DNA of 64,000 bases, from the NCBI RefSeq assembly GCF_030646155.1, contig NZ_JAUTDN010000001.1:310001-374000 (forward strand). The letters are read 5' to 3'. A program made the position numbers and the translations under genes. Shown here in pieces: positions 7,898-16,028 of the stretch (within the stretch, counting starts at the first letter, position 1; each line of letters begins with the position of its first letter). The stretch is from Conexibacter sp. CPCC 205762. GTDB lineage: Bacteria > Actinomycetota > Thermoleophilia > Solirubrobacterales > Solirubrobacteraceae. Under the pieces are notes generated by a model. The model did no database searches. It had not been told where the DNA came from and saw only the letters and a list, made by a program, of their open reading frames with translations.

Positions 7898-8787
7898 TGA
7901 CGAACGACGAGTACCCCGACGAGCTGCGCCGCGAGGTGGAGCGCTATCTCGGCGAGCTGGCCTTCGCCGACTCCGCCACGGCCGGCGCCGCCGGTCTCGA
8001 AGAGGCGATGCGCTACTCGCTGCTGGCTGGCGGCAAGCGGATACGGCCCGTGCTGGCGCTGGCGACGGCGCGCGCGATCGGCGAGCCCGAGCAGCGGATG
8101 CTGCCGATCGCCGCGGCGCTGGAGCTGATCCACACCTACTCGCTGATCCACGACGACCTGCCGGCGATGGACGACGACGACCTCCGCCGCGGCAGACCGA
8201 CCTGTCACCGCGTCTTCGGCGAGAACGTCGCGATCCTCGCCGGCGACGGGCTCTACGCCGAGGCCTTCCGCCACGTGCTGGAGCAGCAGCAGGGCGACGC
8301 GGCCGCGATCCTCGCCGCCGTCCGCGAGCTGGCGTCCGCAACCGGCGTGAACGGGATGGTCGGCGGGCAGTACCTGGACGTGACCGATTCCGCTCCAGAC
8401 GACGCGACCGGGCTCCGTCACCTGCACGCGCTCAAGACCGGCAGGCTGATCGGCGCATCGATCATGTGCCCGCTTCTGCTCGTTCCGGGTCAGGCACCTG
8501 CGACAATCGATGCCTTCCGCAGCTTCGCGAGCGAGCTTGGAGTGCTCTTCCAGATCGTCGACGACATTCTCGACGTCGTCGGAACCGACGACGCGCTTGG
8601 CAAGACCCAGGGCAGCGACGAGCGCCTCGGCAAGCGCACCTACGTGAGCGAGTTCGGCCTCGAACGCGCTCGCGAGCTGGCAGCCGAGTCGCACCGCAAC
8701 GCCCGCGCCGCGCTGACGCAGGCCGCCCCCGGCGGCGCCGACGAGCTGGCGCAGATCACCGACTTCATCTACACGCGGACGTCATGA
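7897..8787 (+). CDS. ispA: Polyprenyl (farnesyl/geranylgeranyl) diphosphate synthase
   Basis: This 296-aa all-helical trans-prenyltransferase has GGKRIRPVL (substrate-binding Lys/Arg), a first aspartate-rich motif HDDLPAMDDDDLRRG and a second one FQIVDDILDV. It condenses isopentenyl diphosphate with allylic diphosphates to make C15-C20 prenyl chains. The two residues before the first Asp motif are TYSLI-H, without bulky aromatic blocking residues at the usual positions, so chain length cannot be fixed from sequence. ATG 7897 gives the normal family N-terminus. It is coupled to xseB upstream and overlaps the dxs start by 4 nt; the pairing with dxs fits precursor supply. Confidence 0.9.
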   Translation: MTNDEYPDELRREVERYLGELAFADSATAGAAGLEEAMRYSLLAGGKRIRPVLALATARAIGEPEQRMLPIAAALELIHTYSLIHDDLPAMDDDDLRRGRPTCHRVFGENVAILAGDGLYAEAFRHVLEQQQGDAAAILAAVRELASATGVNGMVGGQYLDVTDSAPDDATGLRHLHALKTGRLIGASIMCPLLLVPGQAPATIDAFRSFASELGVLFQIVDDILDVVGTDDALGKTQGSDERLGKRTYVSEFGLERARELAAESHRNARAALTQAAPGGADELAQITDFIYTRTS

Positions 8788-10724
8788 GCGAACCGATCCT
8801 CCCCGGTGTCGAAGGGCCTGAAGACCTCAAGGGCCTGACCGACGAGCAGCTGCAGCAGCTCGCACAGGAAGTGCGCGAGCACATCATCGACACGGTCGGG
8901 GAGGTCGGCGGCCATTTCGGCGCCAACCTCGGCACCTGTGAGCTGGCCGTCGCGCTCCACTCGCTGCTGGAGTCGCCGCGCGACAAGATCCTCTGGGACG
9001 TCGGCCACCAGGCCTACCCGCACAAGATCCTCACCGGCCGCCGCGACCAGCTGCCGACGATCCGCAAGTACGGCGGGCTGACTCCGTTCTGCTCGATCGA
9101 CGAGTCCGAGCACGACATCATGGGCGCCGGCCACGCCTCGACCTCGATCGGCTACGGCGTCGGGCTGAAGGAGGCGATGCGCCAGGGCCACGGCGAGGAC
9201 GGCGCGGTCGTCGCCGTCATCGGCGACGGCTCGATGACCGGCGGCGTCGCCTTCGAGGCGGTCCACCAGGCCGGCGGCCTCGGCACGCCGATGGTCGTCG
9301 TGCTGAACGACAACGGCATGTCGATCTCGCCCAACGTCGGCTCGCTGTCGCGCTACTTCAACCGCGTGCGGCTCAACCCGAAGCTGTGGAAGGCGCGCGA
9401 GGGCGGCGAGGACTTCCTCACGAAGCTGCCGGCCGGAATCGGCGAGCGCTTCGCCCACCTCGGGCCGCAGCTGAAGGAGTCGATCAAGGCCTTCTGGGCG
9501 CCCGGCCTGTTCTGGGAGGAGCTCGACTGGGCCTACATGGGCGTCGTCGACGGCCATGACGTGAGCGCCCTGCGTGAGGCGCTGAGAGAGGCGATCGCGG
9601 CCGAGCGGCCGGTCGTCGTGCACGTCTCGACGGTCAAGGGCAAGGGCTTCGAGCCGGCCGAGGAGGGCGGCCTGGAGGGCATGGAGAAGTGGCATGCCGC
9701 CAAGCCCAGATCGATCGCGAACGGCGCCCCCGCAGCGGTCGCCGCGCCGGCCAAGACGAACGCGCCGCCGGCGCCGCCGCAGTACACGAAGGTCTTCGGC
9801 GACGCGCTCGTGGAGGAGTGCAGACGCGACGACCGCGTGATCGGCATAACCGCCGCGATGAACTCCGGCACCGGCCTCAACATCCTCCAGAAGGCGATGC
9901 CGGAGCGCTACTTCGACGTCGGCATCGCCGAGCAGCAGGCGCTGCTGTTCGCCAGCGGCCTGGCGCTGCAGGGCTGCAAGCCGGTCGCGGCGATCTACTC
10001 GACCTTCCTGCAGCGCGCCTTCGACCAGGTCGTCCACGACATCTGCCTGCAGAGACTCGACGTCGTGCTGGCGATGGACCGCGCCGGCCTCGTCGGCGAC
10101 GACGGCCCGACCCACCACGGCGTCTTCGACATCGCCTACCTGCGCCCGCTGCCGCACATCGTGCTGATGGCGCCGCGCGACGAGGCGATGCTCGTCCACA
10201 TGCTGCACACGGCGCTGACGTACGACGGTCCGGTCGCGCTGCGCTACCCGCGCGGCGCCGCTGCCGGCGTGCCGCTGCCGAGCGAGCCGAAGCTGCTGGA
10301 GATCGGCACCGGCGAGATCTTGCGCGAAGGCGACGGCAAGGTCGCGCTGCTCGGCTACGGCTCGGGCGTTGCGAAGGCGCAGGAGGCGGCCGGTCTGCTG
10401 GCCGAGCACGGGCTCCGCGCGACGGTCGCCGACGCCCGCTTCGCGAAGCCGGTCGACGCCGGCCTCGTCGCCCAGCTGCAGGCCGAGCACGACCTGCTCG
10501 TGACCGTCGAGGAGGGCGTCCTCGCCGGCGGCTTCGGCTCGGCGGTGTGGGAGACGCTCTCCGACAGCGGGATCGCCTCGCGGATCCTGCGCGTCGGCCT
10601 GCCCGACCGCTTCGTCACGCACGGCGCGCCCGCGCTGCTGCACGAGGAGGTCGGCTTCACCGGCCGCGCGATCGCCGACCGCGTGCTGGCGGCGATCGGC
10701 GACCGTGCTCCGGTGCAGCGCTAG
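8784..10724 (+). CDS. dxs: 1-deoxy-D-xylulose-5-phosphate synthase
   Basis: The product is 646 aa. The thiamine diphosphate motif runs from GDGSMTGGVAFEA to NDNGMSISPN, and the N-terminal catalytic histidine region GGHFGANLG and WDVGHQAYPHKILTGR are intact. The central transketolase domain (VGIAEQQALLFASGLA, DRAGLVGDDGPTHHGVFD) and the C-terminal domain (VTVEEGVLAGGFGSAVWE) follow. DXS joins pyruvate and glyceraldehyde 3-phosphate in the first committed step of the MEP isoprenoid pathway. Its position after ispA makes an isoprenoid operon. The stop overlaps that of the convergent GH6-like gene, so transcription from both sides meets here. Confidence 0.97.
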   Translation: MSEPILPGVEGPEDLKGLTDEQLQQLAQEVREHIIDTVGEVGGHFGANLGTCELAVALHSLLESPRDKILWDVGHQAYPHKILTGRRDQLPTIRKYGGLTPFCSIDESEHDIMGAGHASTSIGYGVGLKEAMRQGHGEDGAVVAVIGDGSMTGGVAFEAVHQAGGLGTPMVVVLNDNGMSISPNVGSLSRYFNRVRLNPKLWKAREGGEDFLTKLPAGIGERFAHLGPQLKESIKAFWAPGLFWEELDWAYMGVVDGHDVSALREALREAIAAERPVVVHVSTVKGKGFEPAEEGGLEGMEKWHAAKPRSIANGAPAAVAAPAKTNAPPAPPQYTKVFGDALVEECRRDDRVIGITAAMNSGTGLNILQKAMPERYFDVGIAEQQALLFASGLALQGCKPVAAIYSTFLQRAFDQVVHDICLQRLDVVLAMDRAGLVGDDGPTHHGVFDIAYLRPLPHIVLMAPRDEAMLVHMLHTALTYDGPVALRYPRGAAAGVPLPSEPKLLEIGTGEILREGDGKVALLGYGSGVAKAQEAAGLLAEHGLRATVADARFAKPVDAGLVAQLQAEHDLLVTVEEGVLAGGFGSAVWETLSDSGIASRILRVGLPDRFVTHGAPALLHEEVGFTGRAIADRVLAAIGDRAPVQR

Positions 10725-12148
10725 CGGATGCGGTAGTCCGCGTTTCTGATCAGCATCAGCGCGTAGCTGAGGAAGAACTCGCCGGTCGGCGGGGCGCCTC
10801 TGGAGGTGCCGCAGTTGCCGGCCGAGCGGCCGGGGTTGCCGATCCAGAAGAGCCCGTCGAGCCGCGGGTACTGCGCCGGGACGGCCGAGGTCGGTCTCGG
10901 GCCGAGGCCGCGGCCGGGCGGGTTGCAGCGGATCGAGTTGCCGTATCTGACTCTGTCTCTCGGCCGCAGCGAGCCGCGCCCGTTGACGGCGGTGTTGATC
11001 ACGTAGTGCTTGCCGCCGGTCTTGCCGGAGAGATAATTGGCGTATCTGATCTCCAGCGACGTTCTGTTGTGGTGCGTCGAGTTGGTGAAGAAGCCCTGCA
11101 GTCTGCGGACGCCGACCTTGTTCAGCAGTGACGCGATGAAATCGGGGTGGTGGGCGTCGCTGGCGCCCGCGTCGACGTATATGACCGCGTGGGGGAGCCT
11201 GGAGAGCGAGTCGATCGCCGACTGCATCTCGCTGACGCGCACCGCGAGCCCCTTGCCGGACAGGCACGGCGCGGTGATCAGCGCGTCGATCTCGTAGAAC
11301 AGCACGACTCTCTGGTTGCCGATCCCCTGCGCGAAGTCTCTGTACCACTTCTTGTACGCGGCGGCCTCGCCAGGGCTGTCGGTGACGCGATGGCAGGTGG
11401 CGTGCTTGAGGCGGTAGGTCGCCAGCAGCGGGACCTGCCCCGGGTTGTCGTGGTACGCCTGCGAGAGGTACTTCGAGACGACGTAGCCAGGCTTGTCGTT
11501 CCAGCTGCCGAAGCGCTTGGACTCCGGCTGCGAGCTGATCGCCGTCAGCTCCTGCGCCGCCCGCGGCTGCTTGCGCTTGATGCGGCTGGCGTAGACGCCG
11601 GCGATCGTCTGCGACGGATTGGCGTAGAAGGTCGCGCCTCTGAGCGGGTTGCCGCCGGTCGGCGCGACCGGCAGCGCGAGCGGGTTCACGGCATCGCGCG
11701 GCCCGGTCGAGATCGAGTCGTCGTCCTCGATCGTCAGGATCGCCCGATCCGGTCTGCCGACTCTCTCGGGATAGGTGCCGAAGATGCCGACGGAGACCGT
11801 CTCCGGGCCCTCGACGAGGCTGTCGTCGACGATCGGCACCTGGAAGGAGCCGTCGAACTGGCCCGGCGCGAGGTCGATCCGGCCCTTGACCGGCTTGTAG
11901 TCCTGGTACTGCTGGGCGGTTCTGTGCCAGGCGCCGTAGCGGACCTCCCCGCGCGTGGCGGCGGTCGTGCGGTGAAACGTGATCGTCGCGACGCCGGCGT
12001 TCTCCTTCACCGTGTACGACGTCGAGGTGAGACTGACGGTTCCGGCCGCGGCGGCGGAGCCTGATCCGAGCAGCAGCAGCGCGGCGGACGTCAATGTCGA
12101 CGCGCGCAGGCGTTCTCGGATGCGTGAGCGAGCAGAAGTGGGGAACAT
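10721..12148 (-). CDS. Secreted Calx-beta / GH6-like protein, catalytic residues altered (copy 1)
   Basis: This 475-aa exported protein has a signal peptide at about 1-35 (AALLLLGSGSAAAA), then a Calx-beta-like domain at 36-145 with SYTVKENAGVATITFHR, VPIVDDSLVEGPETVSV and LTIEDDDS. After it comes a domain with the glycoside hydrolase family 6 fold markers: FYEIDALI (the EPD region), IYVDAG, GFFTNSTHHN, NTAVNG, CNPPGRGLG and WIGNPGRSAG. At the GH6 acid motif (R-D-C) this copy has A-T-C at 250-252, and at the base motif (PGE-x-DG) it has PGRSAG. Cellulase activity therefore looks lost or changed. Asp288 (in YEIDAL) remains. A GGGAGG Shine-Dalgarno 9 nt upstream supports the ATG. It is a tandem paralogue of the next gene. 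Confidence 0.8.
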   Translation of the reverse strand: MFPTSARSRIRERLRASTLTSAALLLLGSGSAAAAGTVSLTSTSYTVKENAGVATITFHRTTAATRGEVRYGAWHRTAQQYQDYKPVKGRIDLAPGQFDGSFQVPIVDDSLVEGPETVSVGIFGTYPERVGRPDRAILTIEDDDSISTGPRDAVNPLALPVAPTGGNPLRGATFYANPSQTIAGVYASRIKRKQPRAAQELTAISSQPESKRFGSWNDKPGYVVSKYLSQAYHDNPGQVPLLATYRLKHATCHRVTDSPGEAAAYKKWYRDFAQGIGNQRVVLFYEIDALITAPCLSGKGLAVRVSEMQSAIDSLSRLPHAVIYVDAGASDAHHPDFIASLLNKVGVRRLQGFFTNSTHHNRTSLEIRYANYLSGKTGGKHYVINTAVNGRGSLRPRDRVRYGNSIRCNPPGRGLGPRPTSAVPAQYPRLDGLFWIGNPGRSAGNCGTSRGAPPTGEFFLSYALMLIRNADYRIR

Positions 12149-12231
12149 GATCGACGGCCTCCCAGGCGTCGGTTTGGATCGCCCTCAAGCTACCCCCGGG
12201 TGACGGCCGCCAAAGGCCCTCAACGAACGTA

Positions 12232-12259
12232 CGCCCCAAAGCTTGGGAGCTTTGGGGCG
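12232..12259 (-). terminator. Hairpin terminator after GH6-like copy 2
   Basis: CGCCCCAAAGCT pairs perfectly with AGCTTTGGGGCG around a TGGG loop: 12 bp. It lies 23 bp past the stop of the upstream minus-strand gene, and on that strand it is followed by a T-containing stretch (TACGTTCGTTG). It separates the two tandem GH6-like genes into independent transcripts. Confidence 0.75.
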
Positions 12260-12282
12260 CTTTCGTCAGCGATTGATGCCGG

Positions 12283-13686
12283 TCAGCGGATGCGGAAGTC
12301 AGCTTGGTTGATCAGGCGCAGCGCGTAGTCGAACCAGAAGGTGCCGGTTGGCGGGACGCTTCTGTAGAGCTTCAGCGCGCATCTGCCGGCCGAGCGGCCG
12401 GGGTTGCCGATCCAGGCGAGCGCGTCGAGGCCCTTGAACTTCGACGGCACGTCCGAGGTCGGCTTCGGGCCGAGGCCGTTCTCGCGCGCGTTGCAGCGGT
12501 ACGAGTTGCCCTCCTTGACGCGGTCTCTCGGCACCGCCGGCCCGTTGCCGTTGCCGGAGGTGTTGACGACGTAGTGCGCCTTGCCGCCGGTCAGCTTGAC
12601 GAGCTGACGCGCGTACTTGATCTCCTTCGAGGTCCAGTTCTGGTGCGTCGCGTTGGTGAAGAAGCCCTGGATCTTGTTGACGCCGACCTGGCGCAGCTTC
12701 GCGCCGATGTAGTTGGCGCCGTGGGCGAGGCCGGAGCCGGCGTCGACGTAGACGACGGCGTGCGGCAGCTTCGACAGCACGTCGATCGCGTAGGTGACCT
12801 CGTCGATGCGCGCCGCGCGGCCGGAGCCGGAGAGGCACTTCATCGTGATCAGCGCGTCGATCTCGTAGAAGAGCACGACTCTCTCGTTGCCTATGCCGGC
12901 AGCGAACTCGTCGTACCACTTCTTGTAGGAGGCGACGTCGGCAGGAGAGTCGGAGACGCCGCCGCACTGGAGGTGCTTGAGGCGGTAGGTCGCCAGCAGC
13001 GGGATCGAGCCCGGGTCGGTCGTCTGGACGCGCTGCAGGTAGGTCGCGATCTCGTGGCGCGGCGCCTTCGTCCAGGTGCCGAAGCGCTTCGTCTCGGGCT
13101 GGTCGGCGATCACCTTCAGCTTCTGCGCGCCCTTCTTGCCGCGGAACTTCTTCATCGCCACCTGGGCGAGGCCCCACTCGCGGTCGACGAAGAAGCGGGC
13201 GCCCTGAAGCGGGTTGCCGTTGGTCGGCGCCGGATCGAGGCCGAGCGGGTTGGCGGGGTCGCGCTCGCTGCCGATCGAGTCGTTGTCGATGATCGTCAGC
13301 TTGGCGCGGTTGGGCTCGCCGAGCTTCGCGTTGTAGGGCCCGTAGATGCCGACCTTGATCGTCTCCGGGCCCTCGACGATCGTGTCGTCGACGATCGGGA
13401 TGCGGAACTCGGCCTGCGCCTGACCGGGGGCGAAGTCGAGTCTGCCCTGGACCGGCTTCCAGTCGGCGCCGGGCTCGGCGCTCTGGTCGTAATAGGCGTC
13501 GTAGCGGATCTCGCCGCGGACGCTGGTGTCGTCGCGGACGACCGTGATGACGGCCTCGCCGTCACCCTCGTTGACCGTGTAGCTGTCGGAGGTGAGGCGG
13601 ATCGTGCCGCCGGCGGAGGCGACGGCGGGGAGCAGCAGGAGCGCCGCGGCGATCAGCGCGGCGAGGCGCAGCAGGGTCTTGAACAT
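12283..13686 (-). CDS. Secreted Calx-beta / GH6-like protein, catalytic residues altered (copy 2)
   Basis: This 467-aa paralogue of the previous gene has the same layout. The signal peptide MFKTLLRLAALIAAALLLLP ends near VASA. The Calx-beta-like domain contains SYTVNEGDGEAVITVVRDD, IPIVDDTIVEGPETIKVGI and LTIIDNDS. The GH6-like domain contains FYEIDALI, VYVDAGSG, GFFTNATHQN, NTSGNGNG and WIGNPGRSAG. Here the acid-motif position reads L-Q-C, and the base motif is again PGRSAG, so both paralogues share the loss. Both end in a D-(Y/F)-R-I-R tail. The function is unknown: perhaps a cell-surface polysaccharide-binding or non-canonical hydrolase. No leaderless -10 is evident. Confidence 0.8.
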   Translation of the reverse strand: MFKTLLRLAALIAAALLLLPAVASAGGTIRLTSDSYTVNEGDGEAVITVVRDDTSVRGEIRYDAYYDQSAEPGADWKPVQGRLDFAPGQAQAEFRIPIVDDTIVEGPETIKVGIYGPYNAKLGEPNRAKLTIIDNDSIGSERDPANPLGLDPAPTNGNPLQGARFFVDREWGLAQVAMKKFRGKKGAQKLKVIADQPETKRFGTWTKAPRHEIATYLQRVQTTDPGSIPLLATYRLKHLQCGGVSDSPADVASYKKWYDEFAAGIGNERVVLFYEIDALITMKCLSGSGRAARIDEVTYAIDVLSKLPHAVVYVDAGSGLAHGANYIGAKLRQVGVNKIQGFFTNATHQNWTSKEIKYARQLVKLTGGKAHYVVNTSGNGNGPAVPRDRVKEGNSYRCNARENGLGPKPTSDVPSKFKGLDALAWIGNPGRSAGRCALKLYRSVPPTGTFWFDYALRLINQADFRIR

Positions 13687-13800
13687 GACGACTCGGGTTG
13701 AGGCCGGGGACGGGAACGATGGTGCGACCCCCCGGAAATCGGCAGGTCCGCCCGCCGACTGAAGGCGTCGGTCGGCAGACGGACAGATCGTCGAGTGCGA

Positions 13801-14142
13801 TCAGCCGCGAACGCTGTAGCGCGTCGCGGCCGTCAGCGCGAGCTGGGCGGTGCCGAGGCCGCCGATCCACAGCGCGGCGGTTCCGTCGGCCGCTATCGCG
13901 AGCGCGAACGCCATCAGGACCGCGCCGAACGCGAGCGCGTAGTCGAAGCCCTGGTGGGCGGTCACGTCGCGCGGCTCGGTCGTGTCGAGCGCGAGCCCTA
14001 TCGCGAGCACGCCGACGACAAAGGCGAGCACCGTCCCGGCGGGGCTGAAGCCGAACAGGAACGGGACCGCCAGCGCCAGCACGCCGAACAGCAGCTCGAA
14101 GGCGCCGTGGAGTGAGAGTGAGAGCGGACGGAGCGTCAACAT
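13801..14142 (-). CDS. Small four-helix membrane protein (SPW-like)
   Basis: This 113-aa protein has four hydrophobic segments at about 12-31, 35-53, 68-88 and 92-106. The helical pairs are separated by short polar turns such as TTEPRDVTAHQ, and there is no signal peptide or catalytic motif. It resembles the small SPW/DUF4383-type membrane proteins in size and spacing, but I cannot assign a family with confidence. It is isolated between a GH6-like gene and tlyA, on the minus strand. No function is proposed. Confidence 0.6.
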   Translation of the reverse strand: MLTLRPLSLSLHGAFELLFGVLALAVPFLFGFSPAGTVLAFVVGVLAIGLALDTTEPRDVTAHQGFDYALAFGAVLMAFALAIAADGTAALWIGGLGTAQLALTAATRYSVRG

Positions 14143-14286
14143 GATGCAGCCGATGGTGGTGCGAACGGCAGCGTTCGTCTGTGACGGTCCTCACATGCAC
14201 GGCTGCGTGCAGTCGAGCGTCGTGAGCGCCCCGCGGAACGCTTCTCCTCCGCAACGTGCGTCCAGGCCGGTACCGTTCCGTGCGCG

Positions 14287-15084
14287 GTGACGACGAAGAT
14301 GCGACTCGACACGCTGCTCGCGGAGCGAGGCGTCTTCGCCTCACGCTCGCGTGCTGCCGCGTCCGTACTGGCCGGCGAGGTCCGCCTCGGCAGCGATCGG
14401 CGCCGCGCCGAGAAGCCCGGTCAGCTCGTCGCCGCCGACGTGCAGATCGACGTCGACGCCGCGCCCGCGTACGTCTCCCGCGGTGGCACGAAGCTCGCCA
14501 ACGCGCTCGACGAGATCGGCCTCGACGTCGGCGGACGCCGCGCGCTCGACGTCGGCGCCTCGACCGGCGGCTTCACCGACTGCCTGCTGCAGCGCGGCGC
14601 CGCGCACGTCGTCGCGCTCGACGTCGCCTACGGCGAGCTGCACTGGCAGGTCCGCACCGACGAGCGCGTGACCGTGCTGGAGCGCGCCAACGCTCGCCGC
14701 GTGACGCCCGAGCAACTGCCGTACGCGCCCGACCTCGTCGTCGCGGACGTCTCGTTCATCTCGCTGACGAAGATCCTGCCGGCCGTGCTGGCGACGACGG
14801 CCGACCGCTTCGACGCGCTGATGATGGTCAAGCCGCAGTTCGAGGTCGGCCGCGAGCGCGTCGGCAAGGGCGGGGTCGTGCGCGACGCCGCCGACCGGCG
14901 CGACGCGCTCGTCACCGTCGGCGCCGAGGCGCAGCAACTGGGCGCGGCCGTGCTCGGCTACGTCTCATCCGGCCTGCCCGGCCCGAAGGGCAACCGCGAG
15001 ACGTTCGTGCGGCTCGCCGAAGGCGGGCGCGCAGGCGCCCGCGAAGACTTGGAGTCGGCGGCCTCGGAGGTCGAACATGAGTGA
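14287..15084 (+). CDS. tlyA: TlyA-family 16S/23S rRNA 2'-O-methyltransferase
   Basis: This 265-aa protein has an N-terminal S4 RNA-binding domain (MRLDTLLAERGVFASRSRAAASVLAGEV) and a C-terminal FtsJ-like methyltransferase domain with SAM motif ALDVGASTGGFTDCLLQRGA, then ADVSFISLTKILP and MMVKPQFEVGRE (the K-D-K-type catalytic lysine region). TlyA 2'-O-methylates cytidines in both rRNAs and confers capreomycin sensitivity in mycobacteria. The start is GTG 14287. It heads the tlyA-nadK-recN run, as in M. tuberculosis Rv1694-Rv1696, and overlaps nadK by 8 bp. Confidence 0.93.
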   Translation: MTTKMRLDTLLAERGVFASRSRAAASVLAGEVRLGSDRRRAEKPGQLVAADVQIDVDAAPAYVSRGGTKLANALDEIGLDVGGRRALDVGASTGGFTDCLLQRGAAHVVALDVAYGELHWQVRTDERVTVLERANARRVTPEQLPYAPDLVVADVSFISLTKILPAVLATTADRFDALMMVKPQFEVGRERVGKGGVVRDAADRRDALVTVGAEAQQLGAAVLGYVSSGLPGPKGNRETFVRLAEGGRAGAREDLESAASEVEHE

Positions 15085-15943
15085 GCGCAAGGTCGCGACG
15101 GTCTTCACCCATCGCCGGCCGACCGAGACGAGCGCGGCGCTCGGGGAGCTGGTCGCGGCGGCACGCGCGGCCGGCTTCACGCTGCGCTTCTCGCCCGAGG
15201 AGACGATCAAGCACGGTCTCCAGGCGGAGCCGGGGATCGAGGTCGACGCGGCCCCGGTCGCCGACGCCGACCTCTGCGTCGTGCTCGGCGGCGACGGCAC
15301 GATCCTGCACGGCCTGCGGACCTATGCCCGCACCGGCGTGCCGGTCTTCGGCGTCAACTACGGCGAGGTCGGCTTCCTCGCGACGGTCGATCCCGACCAC
15401 GACGTCGCGCGCGGCCTGCGACAGGCGTTCGCGGGCGACTTCGAGGTGCTGTCGCTGCCGGGGATCGAGGCGCAGAGCCTCGGCGGCGAGTGGCTGGCGA
15501 TGAACGACGTCTCGTTCCAGCGCCAGCAGGGGCTGCGGGTCGCGGATCTGGCGGTCGAGGTCGGCGACGAGGAGGTCGCGCGCGTCCGCTGCGACGGGCT
15601 CGTCGTCGCCACGCCGGCCGGCTCGACCGGCTACAACCTCGCCAACGGCGGCCCCGTGATGGCGTGGGGCGTGGAGGGCCTGGCGGTCTCCTACATCGCG
15701 CCGCACTCGCTGACGGCGCGCGCGCTGGTCGTCGCGCCGGCCGACCCGATCACGATCCGCAACCGCTCGCGCGAGGAGCCGGTCGACGTCTCGATCGACG
15801 GCCGGCCGGTCTGCGAGCTGCTGCCGGGCGGCGCGCTGTCGGCTCGCTTCCGCCACGACGTCGGCACGCTCGCGCAGGCGCACGACGCAAGCTTTTACCA
15901 CCGCCTGCGGGAGAAGTTCGGGCGGCTGGCGAGCGGGGCCTGA
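15077..15943 (+). CDS. nadK: NAD kinase
   Basis: This 288-aa enzyme carries the GGDGT motif (VVLGGDGTILHG) with the catalytic Asp, then NYGEVGFLATV, and the ATP/NAD-binding block TPAGSTGYNLANGGPV. It phosphorylates NAD to NADP in the cytoplasm. The ATG has a good GGAGG Shine-Dalgarno and lies inside the end of tlyA. It is followed after 85 bp by recN, which appears to have its own promoter with an SOS-like operator. Confidence 0.95.
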   Translation: MSERKVATVFTHRRPTETSAALGELVAAARAAGFTLRFSPEETIKHGLQAEPGIEVDAAPVADADLCVVLGGDGTILHGLRTYARTGVPVFGVNYGEVGFLATVDPDHDVARGLRQAFAGDFEVLSLPGIEAQSLGGEWLAMNDVSFQRQQGLRVADLAVEVGDEEVARVRCDGLVVATPAGSTGYNLANGGPVMAWGVEGLAVSYIAPHSLTARALVVAPADPITIRNRSREEPVDVSIDGRPVCELLPGGALSARFRHDVGTLAQAHDASFYHRLREKFGRLASGA

Positions 15944-15979
15944 AGGAGTTCGCCGCCTGGTAGCGTACATTCGTTCGTA

Positions 15980-15993
15980 GGAACGTCTGTTCG
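15980..15993 (+). promoter_or_regulatory. Candidate LexA (SOS) operator upstream of recN
   Basis: GGAACGTCTGTTCG contains the inverted repeat GAAC-N4-GTTC, close to the Gram-positive/actinobacterial SOS box (CGAAC-N4-GTTCG) apart from the first base. It lies 35 bp before the recN ATG and just downstream of a possible TACATT -10 box (15966-15971), a position suited to repression. recN is a classic SOS gene. A second, weaker repeat CGTTC-N4-GAACG overlaps it. Confidence 0.5.
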
Positions 15994-16028
15994 CTTTTCC
16001 GTCCGAACCAGGTGAGAGCCTTCAGCCC

